Position numbers and translations under genes: made by a program | Source: Phialocephala subalpina | Lineage: Eukaryota; Ascomycota; Leotiomycetes; Helotiales; Mollisiaceae | Direction: 5' to 3' | DNA: 41,494 nucleotides | NCBI GenBank assembly: GCA_900073065.1 | Contig: FJOG01000071.1 | Coordinates: 1-41,494, forward strand | Shown: piece by piece, positions 1 to 11,313 of the stretch | Layout of the letters: the number at the start of each line of letters is the position of its first letter | Numbering within the stretch: position 1 is the first letter of the stretch | Notes under the pieces: model-generated | What the model was told of the DNA's origin: nothing | Databases searched by the model: none | What the model saw: only the letters and a program-made list of their open reading frames with translations

Positions 1-349
1 TTGCCTCTTTCTTCCACATGAGTCTATGGAACGATTCACCTTGTCGACAGCCGGCAGACAGCATTTGCCCCAATGCCCCGTCTCGGGGGAGCATAAATTA
101 AGCATCTCCAGCTTAGGAAACGACCAAGCAACGAAACATACGAGACGTGAACCTTGATCGAACTCGTGTCATCTCAGCTCATATCGTTCGCTGCCCCTTT
201 ATCCATCTCTGCCCCCCTAATCGCACTGAGTTTACCAAACACGAGTTTGGTTAGGCACTCCACTCTGGAGCTTGCGAACAGAAATACTGCCCGATTGATA
301 ATAACCTTATATTCGATAGTAAGAACAAAGGCCCCCAAGAAATATACTA
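1..349. other. Window start, no gene seen
   Basis: Base composition is normal for the coding parts of this genome. A 66-codon open frame runs from 154 to 354, but it shows no recognisable domain and reads into the AT-rich block. I see no splice signals or conserved protein here. It may be the eroded edge of an element whose body is the AT-rich block that follows. Confidence 0.5.
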
Positions 350-1532
350 GCTAAGATATATACCTTTACCCCCTTTCCGATTACCTTTTACTTCCGACCA
401 CCTCGCTTATTTCCTATTACTTTACTTTATACTATTATAATTTTTTTATTCTTTTATATTTATATAAATTTATTATTTATAAATTTATTAAAATCTTTTA
501 TTTAATTTAATAATTTTTAATTTTAATTTAAGTTTTTCTAATAATTTTTATTTTATAAATTTAGAATTTGGATTAATTTATATTTTGCGTTATTTCTTAG
601 GTTATAATTATTATATTTTAGTTTCTAATTATTAAATTCGAAGTTTATATTAAATAATAATAATAAAATTTTTATTTATTTAAAGAATATTTTATATATT
701 AAAATATTAAAATTTTTAAATTTTAATATATTTTTCTCGTTTTGAAAAAAGGTTTATTTATTTATTAATTCGATAATCAAATTAATGGTTTATTTTTTAT
801 TTTTTTTATTTGATATACATATTAATTTATAAATATTATAAAAATATTTTTATAATATATTATAAAATTTTCGATTTTATTATTAAAAGAAAACTTTTTA
901 ATATTTCCTTTGAAAATTATATAATTATAAAATTATAAAATTATAAAGAAATTTTATTATTATTATTATTTTAATATTTAATAATCAATAGTTTTAATAC
1001 TTTAAATAAAATATTTTTTTAAAGTAATATAATTATAAGTATTAATATTATAAGAATATTTATTCGAGTGAATCAAAAGTATATAAGAATTTTAATTTTA
1101 ATATACTTGGAAATTAAAGAATTATATTCTTTATTTTTAATTTATTCTTATATTAATTTTAATATAATTAATTTATTATATTAATATTAATAGTTTTTTC
1201 TTTATAAGAAAATAAAACCAATTTAAAAAGTAAATATTTTTATTATTTGTTTTTATTATATATTATAAATACGTAAAACTCGTTAATATTCTAATAATTA
1301 CTTAAAATATCAAATTAAAAAAAAGGAATTCCTTTATTCTTAATTTGATTAATCAAATAATTATAATATTTAAAGGTATTAAAAATATAATACAAAAATC
1401 ACTTTTTTTATTTTTATTTTTTTTATTTCCCTTGCTAATTATTTTTATTTTCCTTCGTTTTATTTAAATTTATAATTTTTAATATTTTATATATATTTAT
1501 AATTAGTTTAATTATATTTATATTTATATTTA

Positions 1533-1613
<81 letters not shown>

Positions 1614-1880
1614 CTAATATTATTTAATATTACGTTTTTTTCTCTTGGAATTATATTTATAATTAGATTACTTTAAATAACTTTTTATCTTTAAAATACT
1701 TCTTATTATACTTTGTATTATCATATTATTATATAATATACCGATTAATTATTTTGTACGCGTAATCCTAATATTAGAAATTATTAATAATTAGGAAAAT
1801 TAATTAAAATAAAAAATCGTTTAATAATAATAATATAATTATTATTACTACTCGAGATATAACTCAAATTACTTTCTCAC
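350..1880. other. AT-rich block (RIP-type isochore)
   Basis: About 1.5 kb of almost pure A and T with very few G or C, no open frame of useful length, and sharp boundaries to normal-composition DNA on both sides. In Pezizomycotina such blocks are typically old transposon copies in which RIP has changed most CpA to TpA. No element family can be recognised any more. The block probably lies in heterochromatin; that is inference from composition only. Confidence 0.85.
1533..1612. repeat. (TTA)n microsatellite
   Basis: Uninterrupted TTA/TAT trinucleotide run of about 80 bp (roughly 26 units) inside the AT-rich block, preceded by an irregular run of TTTATA units from about 1508. Long pure runs such as this are usually length-variable between strains. 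Confidence 0.95.
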
Positions 1881-2554
1881 TTTGACTCGGACTTAGTATT
1901 TATCGCGTAAGTGGCAATTAGCTATACTTGGACTCAGAGCTTATTGGTAGCCCGCGTAGTAGTAAACGATCACGTGGAACTCCGTATTTAAAGTGAGCTA
2001 CGGCCTTAATGCTTCGAGTAGTGGCAGTGGTAACTGCGTAGACTCTATAAACATCGCGAAATCGGTTAGTTTAATAGGGATTGAGTGCAGAGATCGCGAA
2101 CTTGAGAGCGCATTTACTGGGAGCTCCGAGTAAATGCGTTTGGTAGTACGGGCCACCCGCTGGTTATATCTCTCGCTGCGGGCGCCACTGCAAGAACGCA
2201 TTTACTCGGAGTCTGCGCGCGGGAATATTATTAGGCGGTTTATTTACGCCTGGGTCTATGTCTTCGGTTCCGCATGGGAATGGCTTCGGGCGATAAAGAG
2301 CAGAATTACGATAAAGAGTTGGATAGCTTCCACAAGACATTCCCGGATTGGAATTGGGCTGGTTATCCCAAGGTCTCGCGTTGACAACCTAATTAGAGAG
2401 CTTCATCGGCGACTTCCGAGCTCCGTCATTGAACTACATCTAGCGCCTGCAAGTTACTTTGGACACTCAATAATAATATGGACATTGGGTTGAATTAATG
2501 GAAATGTGATAATACATAGGAAGAGTAGAGGGAGGTGTCATTTTTGGCTTCAAC
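1881..2554. other. Non-coding edge of AT block with short repeated motif
   Basis: Composition returns to normal here. Open frames of 119 codons (plus) and 67 codons (minus) exist but look random. The motif CGCATTTACTSGG occurs three times within about 105 bp: plus orientation at 2109, minus orientation ending at 2138 (so the first two form a hairpin with a short loop), and plus again at 2198. This looks like debris of a repetitive element rather than a gene. Confidence 0.45.
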
Positions 2555-3946
2555 TTAAATCGCAGAACCGACTTGTCTCTCCGGAAAGCCTTCCCAAGCT
2601 TCATCGAACCCAGCATTCCTAATCCAATCTTCAACACCACCTCCCTCTTCTACTGAATCCATGGCCATATTCGCTAGCTTTAGCCAATCCGCTCCTTTGA
2701 TGACAAATGTAGAGTCATCGTCGTACGGCCGACACACTACCTCCGCATTACCCATAGCTCTAATGAGCTTAATGGCATGCGAATCCACGTAGTTAGCAGC
2801 TCGCGCAATGACCTCGTTCCAACCATCACCTGCCCCTCCTCCAGATCTCGGAACGTAAGTTGTAAGCTCATCTACCAAGACCTTAGGGCAGCCTCGACTA
2901 GCGTAGATGGCTAGATCCATCCGGCCCTTCCACTCCAACAATCTTGCCTTATTTGCCGCAGAAAGCCACCCCTGCCGCAGGAAAGAGGAGAAGAAAATAC
3001 TCGCATTCGTACAATGAATGTAGTAAAAAATCAAGCTTGACGCTCTTTGGCGGGTGCTGCGCGCCAAAAGTGAAGACGAAACAGGCATTGATCATCTCTG
3101 CTGTTTTCTTTTCAAGCTCAGACTCGGCGACCTTCCACTGAGATCCACACTCGATCAACTCTTTAGACGCGCGGGCGAGGACGCCATCAATGAGCTTTTC
3201 GCGGTCTTCCCACCTAGCAGAGCCACTCAATTTTTCGTTGGCATAAACATCGTTAATGAGGTCAATGAGGGCCTTCGAGGGAGATGTCGAAGATCGCGCA
3301 ACATTCTCGGATGATAGGAGGAACTTTTTGATCGGGTTGGCGTGAACAGCAGCTTGAGCAAGAGCTTCTGCCATTATGGCCGGCTGGTTAAACTCGATAC
3401 CGAAGCCCAGATGAATAAGGGGATGCAAGTAACCTTCAAACATGCGTACCAGCATATCGTCAGCCAGCTCGTCGCCCTTAAAGACATACTGATTCAATAC
3501 GCTCTGCCAGCCTTTCCTATCAATTTCTTGCTCAAAAAATGTGAGAAACTCGACATAATGGCGTTCATTTGCAAGGTATGTTTGAAAACGCTTTGGATCA
3601 AGCATATCAGCCACTATTTGAGGGTCCGGAGTTTCGGTTTTTCGCTGATAGGAAGTGTTCAGGTCGAACAGAGTTTGGAGCACGTGAGGGCTAGCCCCAA
3701 CAGCGAAAAGTGATAGCATGTGATGTGCTAAGTGATTCTATGGGAGAAGACCGTCAGCTCTTGTTAGTTTGGGAAGGCGAGGGAACACCGTACATGAAGA
3801 CCAATTTCGTTGAAGTATATATGATACTTATCGTGGTTCGTTTGAAGAAGCTCCGAAGCCTTTGTGGCAGATTCTGAGGAGATTCCACCCAAGTGAAAGA
3901 CCCCCTTGTCGGATGATGATAGACTGATCCTCCTCCCTGTGGCCAT
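2555..3946 (-). CDS. Questin oxidase-like protein (DUF4243), one frameshift
   Basis: Member of the questin oxidase-like family, which includes GedK and the aflatoxin-pathway protein AflY; members act as cofactor-poor Baeyer-Villiger-type oxidases in fungal polyketide pathways. The start at 3946 gives the typical N-terminus, then the DKYHIYFNE motif. Intron 3738-3793 (56 nt, phase 0) joins it to NHLAHHMLSLFAVGASP, the hallmark His-rich helix. Later family motifs GAQHPPKSVKLDF, ARLLEWKGRMDLA and IKGADWLKLANMAMDS follow, ending with NAGFDEAWEGFP near the stop at 2555. The frame changes once, at an A6 run (plus strand 3025-3030), between the KLDF and YYIHC motifs. Both sides align to the family, so this is either a recent 1-bp insertion or a homopolymer sequencing error. 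Neighbouring NmrA-like reductase and Zn2Cys6 regulator suggest a secondary-metabolism setting. Confidence 0.85.
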
Positions 3947-4230
3947 TGCGACAAGAACGTTGAAAGTAGAGCGGCGTTACGGGTATTGCCTGGAAGATAG
4001 AACAAGGTGTTAGAGGTGCAAGGACGGAATAATTCAATTATCTTTCAATTAGGAAGAATGCTAGTTTCCCACATTTAAGGATAGGTCAGCCAGTCGCCTT
4101 GATTCAACACCTGCACTGCAGCGTTTTGGCCTTGCTGCCTTCAATTCGAGGGAGGGCTGACAAATTACGGCCTACGGCCGCTTCTTCCGGTATTGCGTTT
4201 TGCGACCGACAAACCCTAATTTGCTCGGAT

Positions 4231-4391
4231 TTAATGCATCTGGACGCTGGTCGGGCTTGATTGCTAAGTTGGACGGGGCGGAGACAATCCTAGGTCCGGA
4301 ACCTAAACTTTCTCAAACTTAATGAATCTGACCGCCGAGTTGGGCTTGATTACCAAGTAGACGGCTAGAGGAGAATCCGAGGCTCCGGAAA
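4231..4391. repeat. Two imperfect ~72-bp direct repeats in a divergent promoter
   Basis: Segments 4231-4302 and 4319-4391 match at about three quarters of positions. Shared blocks include TTAATGNATCTG, GGGCTTGATT and a terminal CCGGAA within a TCCGGA-type palindrome. They lie between the questin-oxidase-like gene (minus) and the NmrA-like relic (plus), so a shared-promoter binding array is possible; an old local duplication is the alternative. The rest of 3947-4430 shows nothing else. Confidence 0.6.
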
Positions 4392-4430
4392 CAGTAATTT
4401 CTTCGCAAGGCAGATTTGTTGTCAAGGAAG

Positions 4431-5335
4431 GTACGTCAGTATCCTTTGTTGCTGTCGTATAACGGGTAAAATGCTAATCATACGCGCGTGTAACTTAGAA
4501 GACCGATATCTTTGAGAGCCTACCGAATACTACTCTGTTGACAGTGGATTCCACTTCTGTCGATGAACTTACTGCGGTCCTCAAAGAACACATGATCGAC
4601 ACTATCATCTCGACCTGCAGATCCTCGGCGATGAGACCAGCAACTCTCTGCTCAACCTTATTGAGGCTGCAAGCAAATCAGGAACCCTGAAACGGTTTGC
4701 TCCTAGCGAATTTGGAGTTGAGTATATGGAAGCCCAAAAGATATGAGTCATGTCCCTCAATTAGGTAGACCGTCATTTCCGAACTTGACGATAACCGTGC
4801 TAGCGGCCTCCCATTTCCGTTTACTGCGTTCAAGGTAGCAGCCATCGAGAAGTTACGAGCGACTCCATCCCTCGAGTACGCAATCTTCATCACTGGTTTC
4901 TTTCTTGACTTTTATGGCATGCCGCATGCACCAACGTACATGCCAGGTGTTTCCGTCATTGTCGATGTTGAGAATATGAAGGCCGCCATTCCAGGAGAGG
5001 GTAACACCCCAACTGTTTTCACCTATACCAAGGATGTTGCCGAGTTCATAGCAGCCAGCCTAGATCTACCCAAGTGGCGACAAAGGTCTATCATTGCCGT
5101 CGTCCACGACTCACCCCAAGACCTCAGAGCAAGGAAGAATACTGAGCTCGCGTCGAACATTCCTCGCTATGAGTTCTTTCCTAAAAACTCGCTGGTTGGT
5201 CTAGTACTGGTTTTTGGTATAGCAATGGAGGAAGGACTGTTTGATTTCAAAGGGCAGAGCCTTAATGAGATGTTGCCGGAGATCAAATCAATGTCTGTCG
5301 AGGTCTTTCTGCAGACCTACTGGGGGAGCAAATGA
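4431..5335 (+). pseudogene. NmrA-like / isoflavone-reductase-like relic
   Basis: The family is NAD(P)-binding Rossmann reductases (NmrA-like, PCBER/isoflavone reductase type). Conserved pieces are present but in different frames: VDSTSVDELTAVLKEHMIDTIIST near 4543-4615, then SNSLLNLIEAASKSGTLKRFAPSEFG ending at a TGA at about 4744, then TVISELDDN through LEYAIFITGFFLDFYGMPHAP, and finally the C-terminal motifs VPRYEFFPK-like and GLFDFKGQSLNEMLPEIK to the stop at 5335. The N-terminal GGTGxxG nucleotide-binding loop is not found. About 20 codons expected after RSII are missing. Frameshifts, an internal stop and deletion make this a pseudogene; the last 138 codons (4919-5335) remain open. A possible 5' intron begins near GTACGT at 4431. 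Confidence 0.8.
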
Positions 5336-5498
5336 GGATTTTCCATGGAGTAGATCGGCTACTCCTCAGCATTATCACATACCTCAGCAGATAGTATTCA
5401 TCGGAATGTTGTCAATGTAAATCCATGGATGCTCTCACTCAACATCACTACTCAATTAGCCCAAACTGCGAAAAAATCTCTACGCCTGCCCCCTCGGA

Positions 5499-7593
5499 CT
5501 AGGTAACCCATTCCGAGTCTCCAGAAATACCTTCCTCTATATAATCTAAACCTATGCACTCAATTCTCCTTAAGAAATCCTCTAAGCTTTCTCTTTGTCC
5601 TCTTCCCTTCCCACTTGCATCCAGGTAACCCGTCTCTTTCCCTCGCACTTCATCAACTACCTGCCTCGCTCTCCTCTCTAATCCTCCCACAAACTCATAC
5701 GTCCTCTCCATACCATCACTCTTCCGCTCCTTCATAAACACTTCCAATAACTTCACCAAAGGATCTACGAGTCTTAGATCCGAGGGCGCGACCTCGTCGG
5801 CGGGGTTGGAAAGGACATTTGTCAGCAGTGCGGTAGAGGCTGAAATAAAGATGTGGAGAAGGAGCCTTGAATGTCAGTGCAATGAAGGAAAGATGATAAG
5901 TGGGAGGTTATTACCAGATGCATGCATAATCGCCTATAGGAGTAGCTTTGAGAAGTTTTATTAATTTCCTCGCCTCAGCGACGCGTATGGCATGCGATGG
6001 GATGCTGATTGATTAGACTGTGTAGGCCCGTAGCGTATTTTCGAAATGCCATTCTGTGTTTCGCGGTGAATATTGATGGATGATGTCGAGCGAATTGAAA
6101 TATGTGGAGCGAATGATAACCATATGCAAAAGCGTCGGAAGGTCCTGTGTTAGGACTTCAGTACCTATATAATCAGCTTGGAAATCAATCGGCACGCTCC
6201 TCTTCCACGTCTCCAACATAGCCTCAAGCTCTCTCACCGCAACCGCCCTCTCCATTTCCGACTGTCTCTCGGCATTCACCGAGCATAGTCGCTTATAAAT
6301 CTGTCCTTGGATGATAGCAACTCCAATTCTGAGGCTGAAGAAATCAATCTCCCTATCCCTCACCTCCCCTGGCATATACAAATAGGCCGTTCCAACAGGT
6401 AACTCAACATCCATATCCTCGTCATCTTGAACTGGCGGCCGTCCTGTCTTGAAATTAATATCCTTATCCAAAAAATACGCAATCCAAAACACGCGTTTTC
6501 TCAGCTCCCTGTCGTCGTCACTCAACCCCTCCTTCTGTACACGTCGATGCAACCCCATACTCTGCGCCAGCCTTAATACCACTGCAATCAACGCCTCACA
6601 TGGTCTCGGATTCGGCGTCCCTTGGGCCACGATCGCCATCCCAAGAAGTGCTTGCACTGCCAGGAGAGACGAGGAAAGAAGAGTGAGTTCGGTAACGAGT
6701 GCAAGGGCGTTTTTCAGGTAGCCCCATGCTTCACGATCTTCGGAGTGGGCGTTACGCGTGCGCATGGCGCGGAAGCGGTGGGCAAGGGCGAGGACTACGT
6801 TTAGGGAAGCCCACCATGCAGTGTCGGAACAGGAGTCTGAAGGCTCGGCTAAGGAGTATGTTTCGGTGAATTTCTCCATGAAAGTAGTTTGGTCGAAGAT
6901 AGGGAAGGCATTGTGGAAGGAGTCGAATGCTTCGTTGATCAAGGCAAGAGCGTGGAATTTTGGAGGGAGGGGCTTGAAGATTCTGCGAGAGAATACGTCG
7001 TTTAAGGCTGTATGTGTCCAGTCTGGGGTTGAGGGCTGGTGGCCGTTTGTTGAAAGATAGGACGCTGGATATGGTTCCTGAAGAAAACAACGTGGTCCGG
7101 ATAGGATAACTGGCTGGGACGACATGTCGAGTCGTTGGACGGAAGCTGTCAAATCAGACCCCCGATACAGCCGAGCTGCAGGAATCTCTCTCCCGATTTG
7201 GCCGGTCGCCAGTTGTACTTCAGATTGATTCGGCCCATCTCTCCCCGGAGCGTATTTCAGAATACCTGCAATTCCATCCTGAGATCCCCCTTCCATTTCG
7301 CGCTCATCTCCCTGCAAAGAACCCTGCAACAAGGATTCCATCTTCTTCAATCTCTTCTCCAGCTCCTCAACGCGTTTATGCCTACAAACATATAATGAGC
7401 TGAGTTCTAAGCTCCCTTTGGCTTTTCCTTCGGCGAAAACTCACCCCGACGGTCTTCTCAGTCTCCTTTTCGCGTCAACAGGGGTAAAACGACAGTGTGT
7501 CTTGTATTTAATACATGGTACACAAGCCCCTGATGTCCATTCACAGCGTATCTTTTTCTTTCGACACGCATCGCAGGCCTCATCCTCGTTAGT
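5499..7593 (-). pseudogene. Zn2Cys6 transcription factor with one in-frame stop
   Basis: Fungal regulator with an N-terminal zinc cluster and middle homology (fungal_trans) domain. The exon 7445-7593 encodes CDACRKKKIRC-EWTSGA-CVPCIKYKTHC. Intron 7382-7444 (63 nt, GTGAGT donor) leads to the basic coiled-coil linker HKRVEELEKRLKK. The fungal_trans signature follows, including FPIFDQTTF, SMGLHRR and RKRVFWIAYFLDKD. A TAA at 6013-6015 interrupts the frame after RAYTV. The same frame continues with VAEARKLIKLLKATPIGDYAC, then intron 5866-5914 (49 nt), then LLLHIFISASTALLTNVLSNP, exactly what this family has at its C-terminus, to the stop at 5499. The TAA sits where Gln (CAA) is plausible. No ATG is found between the upstream stop at 7594-7596 and the zinc cluster, so a 5' exon upstream is missing from this model. 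If the stop is real, roughly 150 C-terminal residues are lost. Confidence 0.85.
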
Positions 7594-7596
7594 CTA

Positions 7597-8458
7597 TTGT
7601 CACAAGAGGAACGGGAGTTGCTAGATGCTAACTATCATAATTAACTTCCCCAACGGATCCTGGCTCCAATGCTTCCTGATCGCGGTGCGTGCATCTATCT
7701 TGGTAGAACTGACAAGTGTTTAACTGGGATACGGCTGATAGTGCCCGCGCCAGCTTGCCTCAGAAAATTAGTGCAAATAGAATATAGCCGATTACGGAAA
7801 CAATCTTAGAGGTCGATTGTGAGTATCAATAGATTCGTCAGATGATTGGGAGTAACAATAATATAAAGTCATGTTTTAAATTATGTGACAGGCTGACAAA
7901 TCGTTGATTTCAAAGCATCCCCGCGGTTTGCACGGACCATCGAATTCACTTTGGCCGCGAATATTACCTTTGTTTGCTGAAGATGCCCCGCCAACAAAAT
8001 TCCACGTGATACTGCCCCTTTTCTCAAGCGAGGTATTGCGAGTGCGCAAGTCTGTGCCCGTTTATTTGCCTCCGTATTATACTTCGCATCACTTGGATAT
8101 TCTTTTGATTTGTCATAGCATTCTTCAGCGCTTGCGTAGATATAATCATTCTACCTCACAGCTCTGACCGGACTTCTTTCTTTCATTTTCTCTACATAGC
8201 CACCTCTTACCAAGCTCATGACACCAAACCGGATGCAGGTGACCATCTCGAGTCTCAAAATATCCTAGCAAGGCTGGGAGAATGAAGAAATGATGCAGAA
8301 ATGGGGGTTTTGGCTGGCGGCGCTCTCCAGACTTTCACGGTACGATGTCTCACTTTCGGTTGCGCAGCAAAGGGGTGATTTGAGAACTCGACGATCTTCA
8401 TTGAAACTTACCTTGAATACCACTCGTGTCTGCAACTTGCCTTCTCACCTACCCCTGC
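7597..8458. other. Intergenic, possible 5' exon of the zinc-cluster gene
   Basis: On the minus strand between about 7640 and 7740 an open frame ending at a GTTAAT donor would splice in frame to the acceptor at 7594. It could supply the missing N-terminus of the Zn2Cys6 gene, but I see no clear start codon. An 87-codon plus-strand frame at 7904-8167 has no recognisable content. Nothing else is seen up to 8458. Confidence 0.3.
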
Positions 8459-9981
8459 TCAACTATTGAGCGACCGCTGCCCTTCATAATTTTTCGGAGG
8501 CTTCGGTTCCATCCTTACCGCACGCATCAATTTCAATGTTGGAATTTCCTTTCGGAAAACAAAACTGTTCATCACTTGAACGCTCGAGCCATACTTCTTA
8601 TGGTCATCAAATCGCACCTCCTGCAAGAACTTGAGCCCCTCTGCCTCAATTTCATGCCAAATACAATCCATGTCATCAAGCCAGAGTCGAACAATTCTTA
8701 GAAGCCCTGCTCCAGAGAAAGCCCTTAGCGCCTTCTCAACCCAATCTTTCGAGGGGTTTTCGGCATCCTTGTCAACTTCAATTCCGTGTAGAGCCTGCTC
8801 TATTCTTTCTCGAGACACAATATTCAAGATGCTTTCAAGGCTAATGAGACACAGCTGGTCTCCTGAATAGCCGTTTTCATTTATGTCTTTAACCTTGAGG
8901 TGCAAGTCCAGTTGGCTCGGTGGTTGCCTTGCAGAAGTTATTATCGGAATCTCTAGTTTGTAGTGCCTCGCCCTTTTAGGTTCCCTGTCCAGGCTAGAGC
9001 ACACAAGAGAGTACTCGTAGTTGGGATCAGTCATAGCGTCTATGAGGTTCTTTCGCTCGGAAATGCATACGAACATCGCCCATTCTTTCCACTCTTGGAT
9101 TTCTTTCAAGGAGCTGCCTCTCCGAAATGGTTGAAATAATGTCTCCTTGGTAGCCTCAAGCGCAGACGAATGAGGTACGCGCACTGGGGTGTACAGGCTG
9201 AGCTCCGAACGCTGTGATCTTGTCTGCTTTTCGCCTCTGGGGAAATTGTGAATGCGAGCTTGTGCTTCAACTGGACGAGCCTGAAAAGCATATTGGCTTT
9301 GTTCTTGGATTTCACTAGCCCCAGTGTCTCTAGTCCCGGCTGCTTCACGCTCAATTCCTTCCGTTTGATTGGCAATACGGAGTGGACCACGTCTATCTGG
9401 GTCAATCACCGATTGGGTCTCAGACTTTCGATCTTGGCTTTAAAGTTCGGCTGCTTCCACCTTTTCCTTTTCATCATCGGAACTGTGCTGCTCCTAGATT
9501 GGAGAAAGCCGGCGAACCTTTTTCCGGCCTCCTGCAGATGGAGGTCGCGCTGCGCTGTGCTGTGTGGTTGCTATAGTGTCAGTGATGGGAGATTTCTTTC
9601 TCCCAACCATGCGACCTTCGGCAACCATATGGAAGTAGGTGATGTTCCAGCAACGGTATGTCGCTCAGACAATGGAGTACCGAGGGGTGTTTTGGTGTCT
9701 ACCCATCTATCATCGATTAGCTGCAGTGATGAAGTTGCGGCACGGGAAGAGGAGCATGGGATGTTTTGGGAAGACGTTGGAACTTAGGTCGAAGATAAGG
9801 GTGTAAGTTGTGAGAGCTGACGTGGAGCTCGAACTCTAGGACTCAACTGATTTTGTCTTTCAGCATCCGTTGTTGGAGGGGTTCTGGGATCGATATTAGG
9901 ACGATTCGGGTCGTTGTTGTTCTCGGCATAGCCTCCTCTGTTGACTTCAAAGCTTGGCTTTCGTGGTGATGATGGCGCCAT
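8459..9981 (-). pseudogene. Uncharacterised fungal gene broken by three stops
   Basis: I do not recognise a family. The best ancestral start is the ATG at 9981 (MAPSSPRKPSFEVN), giving a disordered Asn/Pro/Arg-rich N-terminus. It stops at TAA 9784-9786 but continues open in the same frame for about 70 codons. After a frame change near 9620-9650 (intron or indel) the frame continues as GRMVGRKKSPITD to a TAG at 9494-9496, then an acidic stretch to a TAA at 9440-9442. From there an uninterrupted frame runs to the stop at 8459, with a folded-looking C-terminal half (ERKNLIDAMTDPNYEYSLVC, LWLDDMDCIWHEIEAEGLKF). All three stops fit CAA/CAG to TAA/TAG change. The copia element lies just upstream of the start. 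An intact shorter gene starting inside, at the Met near 9075, is the alternative. Confidence 0.55.
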
Positions 9982-10216
9982 AGATAAATATCTTGGATCG
10001 AGGTTTTCAGTGTTGAAGTGATCCCTGTTCGGCGAGTGTAGAAAAGAAGGATAGGTTTGCAGAAGCGACAAAAGAATTTTATTGATGTTGAAACTGTCTG
10101 TGAATCAATGAGTTGAGAAACTGACAATAACGAAGGGTATCTTCACCTTGTTGAACGAAGGTGTTTTGAGCTTGATAAATTGATTCATTGTCCTGTTTTC
10201 TGAGGAGAGCTCAAAC

Positions 10217-10716
10217 TCTTTAAAACTCTGGAAATTGCATCTCCACTTAAGAGTGGGGCATCAGCCCTTGACTTTCAATACTCCCCTTCAAAGAATGATG
10301 CTATTATTTTTACAACTGACCAAACTATTAACCAACTAACTACTAAAACAATAACCAATTGAACAACTAAACAACTGAACAATCAATTAACTAACTAACT
10401 GACTAATTAACTGGCCAACTGACTAACCAATTGAACAACGAACTGAACAACTAACTAACTGACTGATCTTTAAAACTCTGGAAATTGCATCTCCACTTAA
10501 GAGTGGGGCATCAGCCCTTGACTTTCAATACTCCCCTTCAAAGAATGATGCTATTATTTTTACAACTGACCAAACTATTAACCAACTAACTACTAAAACA
10601 ATAACCAATTGAACAACTAAACAACTGAACAATCAATTAACTAACTAACTGACTAATTAACTGGCCAACTGACTAACCAATTGAACAACGAACTGAACAA
10701 CTAACTAACTGACTGA
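10217..10716. repeat. Perfect 250-bp tandem duplication
   Basis: 10217-10466 and 10467-10716 are identical base for base. The unit starts inside the left LTR (so 10467-10530 is a partial third LTR copy) and runs through the polypurine tract and the AACTAACTGACT-rich stretch. No sequence difference between copies means it is either very recent or an assembly artefact. A second duplication of exactly the same length lies at 14845-15344. Confidence 0.97.
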
Positions 10717-10734
10717 ACACTTAGAACAAGTAGG

Positions 10735-11313
10735 CTAAGAAGAGGGGCGTTTACTGTTCTCCCTTTGTGTGAGCTCCTCTCCAGCTTGCCTCTTAACTTC
10801 CCTTGATCTATTAACAGCTATAAATCCAATAACATTTGCCTCTTTTATTGATATTCTTTTGTCTTCTGACCGTAGCATTCTTAATGCTTTCTCTGCCGTG
10901 ATTCCATTTGGCATTGTGCTCCAAATTTGTATGAGAGTATCGTATGCTAAGCTTAGTCTTAGTATAAGGACAAGGAGAGTGCGGTGATCAGAGGCAAACT
11001 CTATTTTCGTAGAATCGATCTTCTCGTTGAGGACTTTAATCCTTGTGATAAATTCTTTTAAGCTACTTTCGAAGGAATCGAGTCGAAGAGAGAATAGCTC
11101 TCGAGCGGAAGTGTAGAAGAGCTGGTCTTTCGTAGGGGTAAAGAGAGCTTTAAGCTTCTCTTAGAGGTAACCGTCATTCTACTTAGCCTCTATTAGCTTG
11201 ATCTTAACGTACTTAGAGAGAATGGGCATTAGAGTGTCTGCAGCATTAGTATGCTTCTCTTTCATAGTTGCTTCGTAGTTGGCGGTAACGTCGTCCAAAA
11301 CAATAGTAGGCAT
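10735..11313 (-). pseudogene. Decayed copia gag-like frame
   Basis: From ATG 11313 a 193-codon frame resembles the N-terminal gag domain of Ty1/copia polyproteins (UBN2-like). Visible pieces are MKEKHTNAADTLMPILSKYVKIKL, then LKALFTPTKDQLFYTSARELFSLRLDSFESS and YDTLIQIWSTMPNGITAEKALRML. It is broken by TAG at 11179-11181 and TAA at 11161-11163. Both positions suit Trp, which implies TGG to TAG/TAA, the change RIP makes on the opposite strand. The frame ends at 10735 without a CCHC knuckle or protease. Confidence 0.7.

Noticed and set aside
2134..2493. 119-codon plus-strand frame next to the AT-rich block
   Set aside because: Overlaps a repeated hairpin motif and shows no recognisable protein; probably element debris.
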